The translations under genes and the position numbers were made by a program. This document shows, one piece after another, positions 33,648 to 42,801 of a stretch of DNA of 64,000 nucleotides (position 1 is its first letter; each line of letters starts with the position of its first letter). Source of the DNA: Pseudomonas laurylsulfativorans (GTDB lineage: Bacteria > Pseudomonadota > Gammaproteobacteria > Pseudomonadales > Pseudomonadaceae); the NCBI RefSeq assembly GCF_002906155.1, contig NZ_MUJK01000006.1, positions 62,001 through 126,000 on the forward strand, read 5' to 3'. The notes beneath the pieces were generated by a model. That model ran no database searches and had not been told where the DNA came from. It was given only the letters and a program-made list of their open reading frames with translations.

Positions 33648-35003
33648 ATGACGACTCGTACCCGTATCCTCACCGGCATCACCACCACCGGCACGCCGCA
33701 CCTGGGCAACTACGCCGGCGCCATCCGCCCGGCGATCGTCGCCAGCCGTGACAGCAATGCCGATTCGTTCTACTTCCTGGCCGACTACCACGCCCTGATC
33801 AAGTGCGATGACCCGCTGCGCATCCAGCGCTCGCGTCTGGAAATTGCCGCGACCTGGCTGGCCGGTGGCCTGGATGTCGAGCGCGTGACGTTCTACCGCC
33901 AGTCCGACATCCCGGAAATCCCTGAGCTGACCTGGCTGCTGACCTGCGTCGCTGCCAAGGGCCTGCTCAATCGCGCCCACGCGTACAAGGCTTCGGTGGA
34001 CAAGAACGTCGAGACTGGTGAAGACCCGGATGCCGGCATCACCATGGGGCTGTACAGCTACCCGGTGCTGATGGCCGCGGACATCCTGATGTTCAATGCG
34101 CACAAGGTGCCGGTCGGTCGCGATCAGATCCAGCACGTGGAAATGGCGCGGGACATCGGCCAGCGCTTCAACCACCTGTTTGGCCAGGGCAAAGAATTCT
34201 TCACCATGCCCGAGGCGTTGATCGAAGAGAGCGTCGCCACATTGCCGGGCCTGGATGGCCGCAAGATGTCGAAGAGCTACGACAACACCATTCCGCTGTT
34301 CAGCAGCGCCAAAGAAATGAAGGACGCGATTTCGCGGATCGTCACCGATTCCCGCGCGCCGGGCGAAGCCAAGGATCCGGACAATTCACATCTGTTCACT
34401 CTGTTCCAGGCCTTCGCGACCCCGGCGCAGGCCGACGAGTTCCGCAGCGAACTGTTGCAGGGCTTGGGTTGGGGCGAGGCGAAGAATCGCTTGTTCCAGC
34501 TACTGGACAGCGAGTTGGGTGAGTCGCGCGAGCGTTATAACCAGCTGATCGAGCGCCCGGCGGATCTGGAAGACATCCTGCAACACGGCGCGAAAAAGGC
34601 CCGTGCGGTAGCGACACCCTTCCTCAATGAACTGCGTGAAGCTGTGGGCCTACGCTCCTTCGTTGCCCAGACTCAAGTGGCTGCGACCACCAAGAAGAAG
34701 GCCGCGAAAGCTGCACGTTTTGTCAGCTTCCGCGAAGACGACGGCAGTTTCCGCTTCCGTCTGCTGGCGGCCGATGGTGAACAACTGCTGCTGTCGCGCA
34801 ACTTCGCCGATGGCAAGACTGCCGGTCAGGTGACCAAGCAGCTGCAGGCGGGCCAGGATCTGGACGTGCGCAGTGAAGAGATGGGCTTCAGCGTCTGGCT
34901 CGAAGGTGAGTGCGTTGCCGACAGCCCGGCCTTCGCCGACAGCCCCGCGCGCGATGCAGCCATCGAAGCTTTACGCATTGCCCTGACGCCGGTTCAGGAA
35001 TAA
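33648..35003 (+). CDS. trpS: Tryptophanyl-tRNA synthetase with C-terminal extra domain
   Basis: 451 residues, against about 334 in E. coli. The class I signatures are a HLGNYAG-type HIGH (near residue 15) and GRKMSKSYDN (near 203), so the catalytic part is complete. The extra ~110 residues begin with a Lys/Ala-rich linker (TTKKKAAKAARF) and then SFREDDGSFRFRLLAADGEQ, which resembles the YegP/DUF1508 fold. Start ATG 33648 (a more upstream ATG gives a non-conserved tail). Confidence 0.93.
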   Translation: MTTRTRILTGITTTGTPHLGNYAGAIRPAIVASRDSNADSFYFLADYHALIKCDDPLRIQRSRLEIAATWLAGGLDVERVTFYRQSDIPEIPELTWLLTCVAAKGLLNRAHAYKASVDKNVETGEDPDAGITMGLYSYPVLMAADILMFNAHKVPVGRDQIQHVEMARDIGQRFNHLFGQGKEFFTMPEALIEESVATLPGLDGRKMSKSYDNTIPLFSSAKEMKDAISRIVTDSRAPGEAKDPDNSHLFTLFQAFATPAQADEFRSELLQGLGWGEAKNRLFQLLDSELGESRERYNQLIERPADLEDILQHGAKKARAVATPFLNELREAVGLRSFVAQTQVAATTKKKAAKAARFVSFREDDGSFRFRLLAADGEQLLLSRNFADGKTAGQVTKQLQAGQDLDVRSEEMGFSVWLEGECVADSPAFADSPARDAAIEALRIALTPVQE

Positions 35004-35043
35004 ACAACGGCCCGGCCCGACAAAGGGCCGATTGCCATTCCTC

Positions 35044-35074
35044 CGGGCCGTCGCTACAGTGTCGGCCCGTTTTT
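35044..35074 (+). terminator. Terminator after trpS
   Basis: CGGGCCG (35044-35050) and CGGCCCG (35063-35069) with a 12-base loop, then TTTTT. Leaves zapE likely needing its own promoter. Confidence 0.8.
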
Positions 35075-35093
35075 GTTGCCTTGCTAACGAATT

Positions 35094-36188
35094 ATGACGC
35101 CCCTAGAACGATATCAAGCTGATCTGAAACGCCCGGAATTCTTCCATGACGCCGCGCAGGAAACTGCTGTGCGCCATTTGCAGCGCCTGTACGACGATCT
35201 GGTCGCGGCCGAGCAAAACAAGCCGGGCCTGCTGGGCAAGTTGTTTGGCAAGAAGGATCAGACCCCGGTCAAGGGCCTGTATTTCTGGGGTGGCGTAGGT
35301 CGCGGCAAGACTTACCTGGTGGACACCTTCTTCGAAGCGCTGCCCTTCAAGGAAAAGTCCCGCACTCACTTCCACCGCTTCATGAAGCGCGTGCACGAAG
35401 AGATGAAGACCCTGGGTGGCGAAAAAAACCCGCTGACCATCATCGCCAAGCGTTTTGCCACCGAAGCCCGGGTGATCTGCTTCGATGAGTTCTTCGTTTC
35501 TGACATCACCGACGCCATGATCCTTGGCACCCTGATGGAAGAACTGTTCAAGAATGGCGTGACCCTGGTCGCGACCTCGAACATCGTACCGGACGGCCTG
35601 TACAAGGACGGCCTGCAACGCGCGCGCTTCCTGCCGGCCATTGCGCTGATCAAGCAGAATACCGAGATCGTCAACGTCGACAGCGGCGTCGACTATCGTC
35701 TGCGTCACCTCGAACAAGCCGAACTGTTCCACTATCCGCTCGACGAAGCCGCCAACGAAAGCCTGCGCAAGAGCTTCCGTGCGCTGACACCGGAATGCAC
35801 GGCGGCGGTCGAAAATGACGTACTGATGATCGAAAACCGTGAAATTCGTGCCCTGCGCACCTGCGATGACGTGGCCTGGTTCGACTTCCGCGAACTGTGC
35901 GACGGTCCGCGCAGCCAGAACGACTACATCGAATTGGGCAAGATCTTCCACGCCGTGTTGCTCAGCGATGTCGAACAGATGAGCGTCACCACCGACGACA
36001 TCGCCCGACGCTTCATCAACATGGTCGACGAGTTCTACGACCGTAACGTGAAACTGATCATTTCTGCCGAAGTCGAGCTCAAGGATCTGTACACCGGCGG
36101 TCGCTTGAATTTTGAATTCCAGCGTACCCTGAGCCGTTTGCTGGAAATGCAATCCCACGAATTCCTGTCCCGGGCGCATAAGCCGTAG
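35094..36188 (+). CDS. zapE: ZapE/AFG1-type division ATPase
   Basis: 364 residues. Walker A is WGGVGRGKTYLVD near residue 64 and Walker B is VICFDEFFVSDITDA near 126. ZapE is a Z-ring-associated ATPase related to mitochondrial AFG1. Length and the C-terminal SRLLEMQSHEFL are typical. Starts with ATG 35094; about 90 bases follow trpS. Confidence 0.93.
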   Translation: MTPLERYQADLKRPEFFHDAAQETAVRHLQRLYDDLVAAEQNKPGLLGKLFGKKDQTPVKGLYFWGGVGRGKTYLVDTFFEALPFKEKSRTHFHRFMKRVHEEMKTLGGEKNPLTIIAKRFATEARVICFDEFFVSDITDAMILGTLMEELFKNGVTLVATSNIVPDGLYKDGLQRARFLPAIALIKQNTEIVNVDSGVDYRLRHLEQAELFHYPLDEAANESLRKSFRALTPECTAAVENDVLMIENREIRALRTCDDVAWFDFRELCDGPRSQNDYIELGKIFHAVLLSDVEQMSVTTDDIARRFINMVDEFYDRNVKLIISAEVELKDLYTGGRLNFEFQRTLSRLLEMQSHEFLSRAHKP

Positions 36189-36208
36189 GGAATTTCGGAA
36201 AATGAAAG

Positions 36209-36233
36209 AGGCCTGCAAAAGCAGGCCTTTTTT
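36209..36233 (+). terminator. Rho-independent terminator after zapE
   Basis: AGGCCTGC, loop AAAA, GCAGGCCT, TTTTT: an eight-pair perfect stem, 20 bases past the zapE stop. Confidence 0.92.
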
Positions 36234-36278
36234 GTCAGCGCAAATCCTCCGCCCACAGGTTTGTACATTGTTTTGAAG

Positions 36279-37262
36279 TCAAATGTCTTCGTTGAGATAC
36301 TGCGCAAGCGCGTGCTGCCGTTGGCAACCAAGCAGCAGCCAAAGCAGAATTCTGGCCTTTCGCGGACATAGAAAGCCCGCCATCGATGCTCCCTTGCGGA
36401 TCAAATCCATTTCACCACCACCAAAACCGTAAGAGGCACGAGCGGTGGAGCCGGAGCCGGTTCGGGTTGCAATGATCACGGGGATTCGTTTGGCAATATG
36501 CTCAATCGTTGTCGCCCAGCGCTGCGAGATGTGGCCGGCGCCGAAACCTCCGATTACCAGCCCGTCGTAATCGAGTGCGAGAATGTTTTCCAGTAGCAGG
36601 GTATCGGCCGAAAGTGAGGCCTCAAGCAGCGCAACCTTCTGTGTGGTCTGTTGCGGCAACGGTAACACCGTGCGCTGCCCCGGCGGGCGCAGGTAGCGAA
36701 CACGATCTTCCAACAGTAGACCTGCGGGCCCCACGACCGGAGAGGAAAACGCCTGCAATGCCAGCGAATCGGTTTTGCGTACGCTGCCCGCTTGATGAAT
36801 CTGTCCGTTCATTACGACCTGGACACCGCGCTGCTGGCTGTTGTGCGCTAAGGCAACGCGACATGCATCCAGCAGATTGGCCGGTCCATCGGCGCCTGGC
36901 TGCGCTGCGGAACGCATGGCACCGGTCAGCACCAAGGGGGTGTCGTAGGGCCACAGGTAATCCAAAAACACCGCGGCTTCTTCGAGGGTGTCGGTGCCCT
37001 GGGTAATAACGACCCCAACGGCGCCCTGTTTGACCTGAAACTCAGCCCAGGACAATACGTTCAGCAAAAACTCGAAATCCAGGGACGCACTCGGCAGCAG
37101 GCCGAGGGTCTCGACGGTGACTCCGGCCAATGTCGTCAGTTCCGGTATGGAACTCAGCAGGGCTTCGCCGCTGACGCTCGGGATGACGCCTTCACCGGCA
37201 TTGCTCGCTTGCATGCTTACCGTGCCGCCAAGTGCCGCGATGGACAGTTTGGGCAGGTCCAT
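36279..37262 (-). CDS. Asparaginase-family amidohydrolase
   Basis: 327 residues. Catalytic Thr is in LGGTVSMQ (residue about 14); the second catalytic Thr and the Asp are in TQGTDTLEEAA near 89. The conserved TGAMRSAAQPGADGPANL lies near 113-130. Hydrolyses an amide (asparagine or glutamine type). It is the last gene of a same-strand set with a nitrilase-type amidase and a monooxygenase, so it could process other amides. Unusual for this locus: absent from the trpS-zapE-rplM neighbourhood I know in P. aeruginosa. Confidence 0.88.
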   Translation of the reverse strand: MDLPKLSIAALGGTVSMQASNAGEGVIPSVSGEALLSSIPELTTLAGVTVETLGLLPSASLDFEFLLNVLSWAEFQVKQGAVGVVITQGTDTLEEAAVFLDYLWPYDTPLVLTGAMRSAAQPGADGPANLLDACRVALAHNSQQRGVQVVMNGQIHQAGSVRKTDSLALQAFSSPVVGPAGLLLEDRVRYLRPPGQRTVLPLPQQTTQKVALLEASLSADTLLLENILALDYDGLVIGGFGAGHISQRWATTIEHIAKRIPVIIATRTGSGSTARASYGFGGGEMDLIRKGASMAGFLCPRKARILLWLLLGCQRQHALAQYLNEDI

Positions 37263-37339
37263 GGGATACCTCGCTTGTTTGTAATGAAAAGTGGCTGTAT
37301 CCGCTTTTGAGGCCGCGATACAGCCGAATGGCTTGGGTA

Positions 37340-38533
37340 TTAATCAGCGATCAGAAAACCGATCAGCGGCACGATCAGCAGTGTGCTGATGGCCATCGAC
37401 AGTACATTGGCGATGTAAGCGTGCATGTCGGACGGTAATTTCCTGGCAATCACACAGGCCAGCGGTGGTGCGAGCAATGCCCCCAGCAGTGCACTTGAGA
37501 CGATAATCTGCCAGCTGCCGCCATAGGCCAGGATCGCAGCGGGCACCACTGAAACCAGCGGAATGTAAGTGGGATACCAGCCGCGCAAAATCCATTGTTG
37601 GCGCCAGATCAGCACGCCGATGGCCGAGGCCAATGCCTGCCCGCCGATGATGTGCAGCAACAGACCCGATCCGTACGCGGGGCTTGAAGGGTTCAAGCTG
37701 TACGCCAGCAATGCACCCAGTATCAGGCCTAGGCTGGCCAGCTCATTGCCGAAGAACGGTGCTTCGGAAAAGTCCGCCAGAATCCGGCGCAGGCTCCAGA
37801 TGACGCCATAGTTGGGCGCCTTGGCGGGGTCGATCGAGGCGGGGGATGTTTCCGATGACCTGGATTTCACCAGGTTCGGCCAATAGCGGCAGAACAGAAA
37901 CGCCAGGACGCTGGCAACCGCCATGCCCAGCACATTGCCAATCACTGCAGGTAAGGCCAGCGGTTCGCACACGTAGTTGACGATCAGCAGGCACATCGGT
38001 GTGACGAGTACGGCACCCATGAGTGCGCCGTTGATCGTGACCCTCCAGCCTCCGCCAAACATCAGCACCATCGCCGCTGGCAGCGAGACGAATGCTACGA
38101 ATGTGGGTTGCCAGGTTGTGGCTGTCACCGTCCAGCCCCACAGCAGATTGCTCAGTAGCAACCCGAGCAACGAGCTGGTGACCAGCCAGGGCCAAAGTCC
38201 GGTTCCATAGGAGATGGCAAACCCTTGCCAGGATTTCCCCGTTCGATTCGCCCAGTAAGCCAGATAAGCGCCCGCTAGCAGGCCGATCGAGGCGAACTCG
38301 TGCTTGTAGAAAGCCACCTCGCTGATGTCACCTAACACCCAACGCAACCAGGCAATCGGTTCGGGTAGCAGCGATACCATGTCGCCGTACCCGGGCCAAT
38401 GCGCTCCCCAGAAAGTTCGGTTGCTGAAAGAGAGCCAGACGATCAGCAGTGTTGCGCCAATCATTAGCAAGGCGACGGCTGTATCAATCGGTGATTTGCG
38501 CGATGGGTGGTTTTTGTCAGTTGTAACTTCCAT
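37340..38533 (-). CDS. Multipass membrane protein with internal duplication
   Basis: 397 residues, roughly 11 hydrophobic spans; family not recognised. The two halves are homologous. Residues 64-96 (RWVLGDISEVAFYKHEFASI) align with 249-281 (RRILADFSEAPFFGNELASL). Residues 141-185 (WQPTFVAFV...) align with 319-363 (WYPTYIPLV...). The N-terminal span (18-37) is extra. ATG 38533 follows AGGAGG at 8 bases. Starts 16 bases after the amidase and so is cotranscribed; a transporter for the pathway substrate or product is the obvious guess. Confidence 0.85.
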   Translation of the reverse strand: MEVTTDKNHPSRKSPIDTAVALLMIGATLLIVWLSFSNRTFWGAHWPGYGDMVSLLPEPIAWLRWVLGDISEVAFYKHEFASIGLLAGAYLAYWANRTGKSWQGFAISYGTGLWPWLVTSSLLGLLLSNLLWGWTVTATTWQPTFVAFVSLPAAMVLMFGGGWRVTINGALMGAVLVTPMCLLIVNYVCEPLALPAVIGNVLGMAVASVLAFLFCRYWPNLVKSRSSETSPASIDPAKAPNYGVIWSLRRILADFSEAPFFGNELASLGLILGALLAYSLNPSSPAYGSGLLLHIIGGQALASAIGVLIWRQQWILRGWYPTYIPLVSVVPAAILAYGGSWQIIVSSALLGALLAPPLACVIARKLPSDMHAYIANVLSMAISTLLIVPLIGFLIAD

Positions 38534-38549
38534 ACGATAGGCCTCCTGA

Positions 38550-39437
38550 TCAGCGTGGGAGGCAAGGGTGTTGGGTGTAGCCGAGCATCTGATCGTAGAG
38601 ATCGGCTCGGCGATCGCGATGCAGATCGTTCAGGTTGTTCCAGATGGGCGCACTGCGGGAGCTGGTCAGGTCAACATCGGCAAACAGGATTTCCTGCCTG
38701 TCTGCCGAAGCCACGGCGCCAATCGGCCAGCCGTTGGTTCCGGCAATCAACGAGCAACCCAGGTAACGCGCGCCGCGCTCCTCGCCGATCCGGCTGGCGG
38801 CAGCGATAAACACGTTGTTGACGTGAGCGGCGGTCATCGTCAGATATGACGCCATGCACTTACCGGCATCGTCGAACAGCGGCGGCGGTGTCCAGACCCA
38901 GTTGTTCAGGCTGCAAATGATGTCTGCGCCTTGCTGGGCGAGGATCCGTGGCACCTCCGGGAACCAGATGTCCCAGCAGATCAACAACCCGATTCGGCCG
39001 ATCGGTGTGTCGAAAACCGGGAAGCCCAGGTCGCCGGGGGTGAACCAGAGCTTCTCTAGATTCCACAAATGGGCTTTGCGGTACTTTCCGATAAAACCGT
39101 CTGGTCCCACCAGAACGCCTGTGTTGAAGAGTCGCATGCCGTCGCGTTCGGCCAGGCCGGCCACGAGGTAAACGTTGTGTTCTCGGGCGAAGTCGATCCA
39201 GCGCTGCACGCTTGGCCCGTCGGGAACTGCTTCGGCATGGGCGAAGGCATCCTGCCGATTGCTGAAGAAGTAGCCTGTATTGGAAAGCTCGGGCAGAACG
39301 ATGAGATTCGCACCGCCTTTTACTGCTTCAAGCGCCAATTCCAGGCTGCGACGCAGATTACCTACACATTTCTCGATGCCGACTTGTGGATCGAATTGCA
39401 CGACTGCTACACGAACAGGGCTTGTTGGCTCACTCAT
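38550..39437 (-). CDS. Nitrilase-superfamily amidase
   Basis: 295 residues. Catalytic triad: Glu in LPELSNTGYF (near 47), Lys in KYRKAHLWNL (near 120), Cys in LLICWDIWFPE (near 156). The superfamily hydrolyses C-N bonds in amides or nitriles. Next to an IaaM-like monooxygenase it is a good candidate for the second step, amide to acid plus ammonia. ATG 39437 with GAGGA at 8 bases; the ATG ten codons upstream adds a Lys/Asn-rich tail. Exact substrate not readable. Confidence 0.9.
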   Translation of the reverse strand: MSEPTSPVRVAVVQFDPQVGIEKCVGNLRRSLELALEAVKGGANLIVLPELSNTGYFFSNRQDAFAHAEAVPDGPSVQRWIDFAREHNVYLVAGLAERDGMRLFNTGVLVGPDGFIGKYRKAHLWNLEKLWFTPGDLGFPVFDTPIGRIGLLICWDIWFPEVPRILAQQGADIICSLNNWVWTPPPLFDDAGKCMASYLTMTAAHVNNVFIAAASRIGEERGARYLGCSLIAGTNGWPIGAVASADRQEILFADVDLTSSRSAPIWNNLNDLHRDRRADLYDQMLGYTQHPCLPR

Positions 39438-39601
39438 TCCGTCGTTCCTCTTTTTATTGTTTTTCAAGCTGTTAATTAGCGTGTGTATAAGAGGGGAGTC
39501 AGTAATGGGGTGTAAGTCAGCTATTTCCGTTTAGGTCGTAGTCCTTATCCTAAAATGGATCAGAGTGATGTTTGATGGCAGTGTTAACCGGTGCGAGAGG
39601 T

Positions 39602-39628
39602 AGAGCCATGTATTGCGTGCATGGCTCT
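39602..39628 (-). terminator. Hairpin after the monooxygenase remnant
   Basis: AGAGCCATG and CATGGCTCT form nine perfect pairs around a 9-base loop, 16 bases past the stop of the broken flavoenzyme gene. There is no T-run. Confidence 0.5.
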
Positions 39629-39643
39629 GGAACAGTGATTTGG

Positions 39644-41459
39644 TCAGATTTTGAGTTGGTAGTGCGGGTAGTCGCTCAAGGAAAATCCGCCATGGAAGGT
39701 CGCGGCGGTTTTATTGCAAATATGAATCACTGCATCGACAGCACCGCGAAAACATGGCTCCGTCCAGCCGGCATCGACGGAAAATGACTCGCCGGATAAA
39801 TACAGGCCTGATACATGAGCATGGTCCCGGTTGTACTTCATCAGGCTGACAGCATCGTAGTAGGTGCCCGGTCGGTAAAGCTTGGCACAGCCCAGTGCAT
39901 TTTCATCAGTGATCCAACGCTGAACCACCGCTTGATCAATGCCAATGTAGGGAGAGATTTTTTCGTGGATGTTGGCAGAGTTCATGAGTATGCGATCCAG
40001 CTCTTCGGCGCATTTTGATACCAACTCCGTATCGCTGAATGCGGCGAGCTTGGTGGCGTCATCTTCCCAGGTATAACTCAGCAGGATGCAGTCATAGCTG
40101 TAGTTGTCGTTGTAGCGGTAGGTATAGACATCGTGGATAAAACTGTCGGTTACGATGGCTTGCGGGATGTTTTTGTTTTTCGAGAGAAATGATTTTTTCA
40201 GTGGTGCAAACACTTTGCAGCTAGTTTCCCAGTGTGCGGTTTTGTAGGCGTTAATCGTCTCGAATGGAAGCATCTCCCGAGTGAAATTTTCGAGCTTGAT
40301 TCGAGTTTCAATCAGCCAGGAGGGTAGTGTCATGATGACCGAGTCAAAGTCATCAAATTGCTCCTGGATTTGCTCGGGTTGACTGTGTTTCCAGTTGTAA
40401 TAGACGCGTATTTTTTGATTGGTCAGCTTTTCCAGTTTTGTGACGGAAGAGTCGGTGAGAAGTCCATTGCTTCTTTCGAGGCAATGTTCGTAGACGGACT
40501 TTCCGGTTTCGTCGGTTTTCACAAACAGCAGGCATTCGTCCAAAGCGGCGAGACCGATGTAGCGGGGCCCGTCGAAACTCAGCCCCATTGAGTCAAAAAC
40601 GGCTTCGCTATTAAGGTAGGGCGAATCCAGTGGATCGCCGTTGGAGTCCACTCGACCATGTATCAGTTGCAATTGGCTGCTGAAACCGAAAATCGCGGTA
40701 CGCAGGGGGTAGAGGCAGCAGACGTCGTAAAAAGCTCCCCAGCTACCGTCACCTATACCTATCGCATAAAAAATTGCGGACTCTTGCGCAGACATTCCCA
40801 TTCCGCCGAAATCCCCGGGTGAGCGGCCATCCCAAGCTTCCAGTGCTGGCATTTTGACCAGATCTCGGAACGAGACACTCTCGTATTTTTCAACGATAGA
40901 AGCCCATATGGTTTCCCATTCCTGGCTCCCATAGAACTCGGCAACGTGGCGGGTCATACGATCGGCAAAGGCTTTCCACTTGGAATAAACCTTTTGCAAT
41001 TCATCGCCGGGAGGTGGTGTGACGCCGTCTTCGTTTTTCCATATCAACATTTGCGGCGCCGATCCGCCGCCCATGCTGCCCTCCCGGAGATAGATACCTG
41101 TCGAGTTAACCCATTGGCTACCGGGGTTGGCGAAGTCTGAAAACGCCAATTCAAATTGATTGGCGTAGTAAGCCATCAGCGACCGACCTTCCGTCGGTGG
41201 CTCATCGACCCGGTTGAAGAAGGGCATGCGCATGGCGCCCATTTCAAATGGTGTATGGCTTGCTGCCGAGTTTCGGCTACCGGGAACGGTCAGTTGCCCT
41301 GGCGATGCCGTTTTCCTGTTCTACCAGTGCACGATAGTCAAAGCACAAATCCGGCGGATTGGGAAAGCGGGCCGCCCATTTGTTTTTAGCCGACCGCTTT
41401 GTTCGGGTGGCCTCCTTGGCGATGTGTGAAGGGTAGTTGTAGCTTGATCCGATAGTCAT
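39644..41459 (-). pseudogene. Tryptophan 2-monooxygenase (IaaM)-like flavoenzyme, broken
   Basis: Two parts lie in different frames. The 5' part starts at ATG 41459 (AGGGA at 9 bases) and reads a plausible N-terminus (YNYPSHIAKEA ... CFDYRALVEQENGIARATD) until a TAG at 41277. The 3' part reads from about 41320 through SHTPFEMGAMRMPFF to 39644. It is clearly IaaM/phenylalanine-monooxygenase-like: EMGAMRM, a FAIGIGDG-type loop, LLSYTWEDDA, and GLYLSGESFSVDAGW near the C-terminus. The FAD GxGxxG block that should separate the two parts is absent in all three frames, so both a frameshift and an internal deletion are likely. The 532-residue C-terminal part alone lacks the FAD-binding fold and should be inactive. 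Confidence 0.85.
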
Positions 41460-41659
41460 GGTTGATCTTCCCTGATGGTGTTTGCAGGGAGGATGTTGAA
41501 ATTGTTTAAGGGGCTGCGTCTGTGGGCAGGGTCGGGTTCTCCGGCGCTCTGTATTCTGTTTTTTGCGTAGGAAAAATGCACAGCGAAAGAACTGCGTGGC
41601 CGGCGCAAGATTCAATATGGAAGCGAGCAGGCTCGCTCCCAAATTCGGTTGGTGTTCGG

Positions 41660-42655
41660 CTACGCAGCCTGCTGAAACTGTTGCCGATACTGGTTCGGCG
41701 ACAATTCTGTGTGCTGGCGGAACAGCCGCGCAAAGAAGCTCGCATCGTCATAACCAACCTCATAGCTGATGGTCTTGATGCTCTTGCGGCTGCCGGACAG
41801 CAAGCCCTTGGCGGTTTCGATGCGCAGGCGCTGCAGGTAATGCAGTGGCTTGTCACCGGTGGCGGTCTGGAAGCGGCGCATGAAGTTACGGATGCTCATG
41901 CCGTGTTCGCGGGCGACGTCTTCGAAGCGGAACTTGTCGGCGAAGTGTTCTTCGAGCCAGTGCTGGATCTGCAGGATGATCACGTCCTGGTGCAGCTTCT
42001 GTCCGCCGAAACCGATGCGCCCCGGCGAGTAGCTGCGCTGTACCTCGTACAGAATGTCCCGTGCTACGGCCTGGGACACATTGGCGCCGCAGAAACGCTC
42101 GATCAGGTAGATGTATAGATCGCACGCCGAGGTGGTGCCGCCGGCACAGTACAGGTTGTCGGCGTCGGTCAGGTGCTTGTCCTGATTGAGTTGCACCTGG
42201 GGGAAGCGTTCGGCGAAGGCGTTGAAGAAGCGCCAATAGGTGGTCGCTTCCTTGCCATTGAGCAGCCCGGCTTCGGCCAGCCAGAAAACACCGGTGGCCT
42301 CGCCGCACAGTACGGCGCCGCGCGCATGTTGCTGGCGCAACCACGGGAGGACTTGCGGGTAACGTTTGCAGAGGCTGTCGAAATCGTCCCAGAACGCGGG
42401 AAGAACGATGATGTCGGCGTTTTCCAGTCCGCCATCCACCGGAATCAACACGTCGCTGAAGGTGTTGACCGGTTTGCCATCGGGGCTGACTAGGCGGGTT
42501 TCGAACGCCGGTGTCAGGCCCTGGCCCAGCTGTTTGCCGTAGCGCAGGCTAGCGAGGTGGAAGAAATCCTTGGCTTGCATGAGGGTGGAAGCGAAAACCC
42601 GGTCGATGGCCAGGATGCTGACGCGCCGCAATGGCGTGGAGGCTTGGTTAGACAT
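41660..42655 (-). CDS. GlxA-type AraC regulator with DJ-1/PfpI-like domain
   Basis: 331 residues. N-terminal amidase-like (DJ-1/PfpI) domain to about 190, with a CGEATG nucleophile-elbow-type segment near 116. The C-terminal AraC-type pair of helix-turn-helices spans 220-325 (FEDVAREHGMSIRNFMRRFQ and IKTISYEVGYDDASFFARLF). The homologous position in P. aeruginosa (PA4436 from memory) precedes an acyl-CoA dehydrogenase. Divergent from that gene here, which it probably controls. Contrary to size-matched CdhR/ArgR paralogues, the effector is unknown. Confidence 0.87.
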   Translation of the reverse strand: MSNQASTPLRRVSILAIDRVFASTLMQAKDFFHLASLRYGKQLGQGLTPAFETRLVSPDGKPVNTFSDVLIPVDGGLENADIIVLPAFWDDFDSLCKRYPQVLPWLRQQHARGAVLCGEATGVFWLAEAGLLNGKEATTYWRFFNAFAERFPQVQLNQDKHLTDADNLYCAGGTTSACDLYIYLIERFCGANVSQAVARDILYEVQRSYSPGRIGFGGQKLHQDVIILQIQHWLEEHFADKFRFEDVAREHGMSIRNFMRRFQTATGDKPLHYLQRLRIETAKGLLSGSRKSIKTISYEVGYDDASFFARLFRQHTELSPNQYRQQFQQAA

Positions 42656-42801
42656 AATTCAACTTTATTTTTATAGGGGGAAGTGGTCACCAGACGGCTG
42701 GATCGTCTTATTTTTTGTCGGATGTGTCCAGTGTCCTGTATCGGAAGCGAGGCATAGTCTCTGAAGGTCAACTCCTTCTAAAAACAAAGAAAAGGTGCCG
42801 C

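Noticed and set aside
41277..41642. A 121-residue reading starting MGASLLASILN
   Set aside because: Only its last 60 residues, from ATG 41459 with a good ribosome site, are meaningful: the N-terminal piece of the broken IaaM-like gene. The upstream part reads through a REP half-site.
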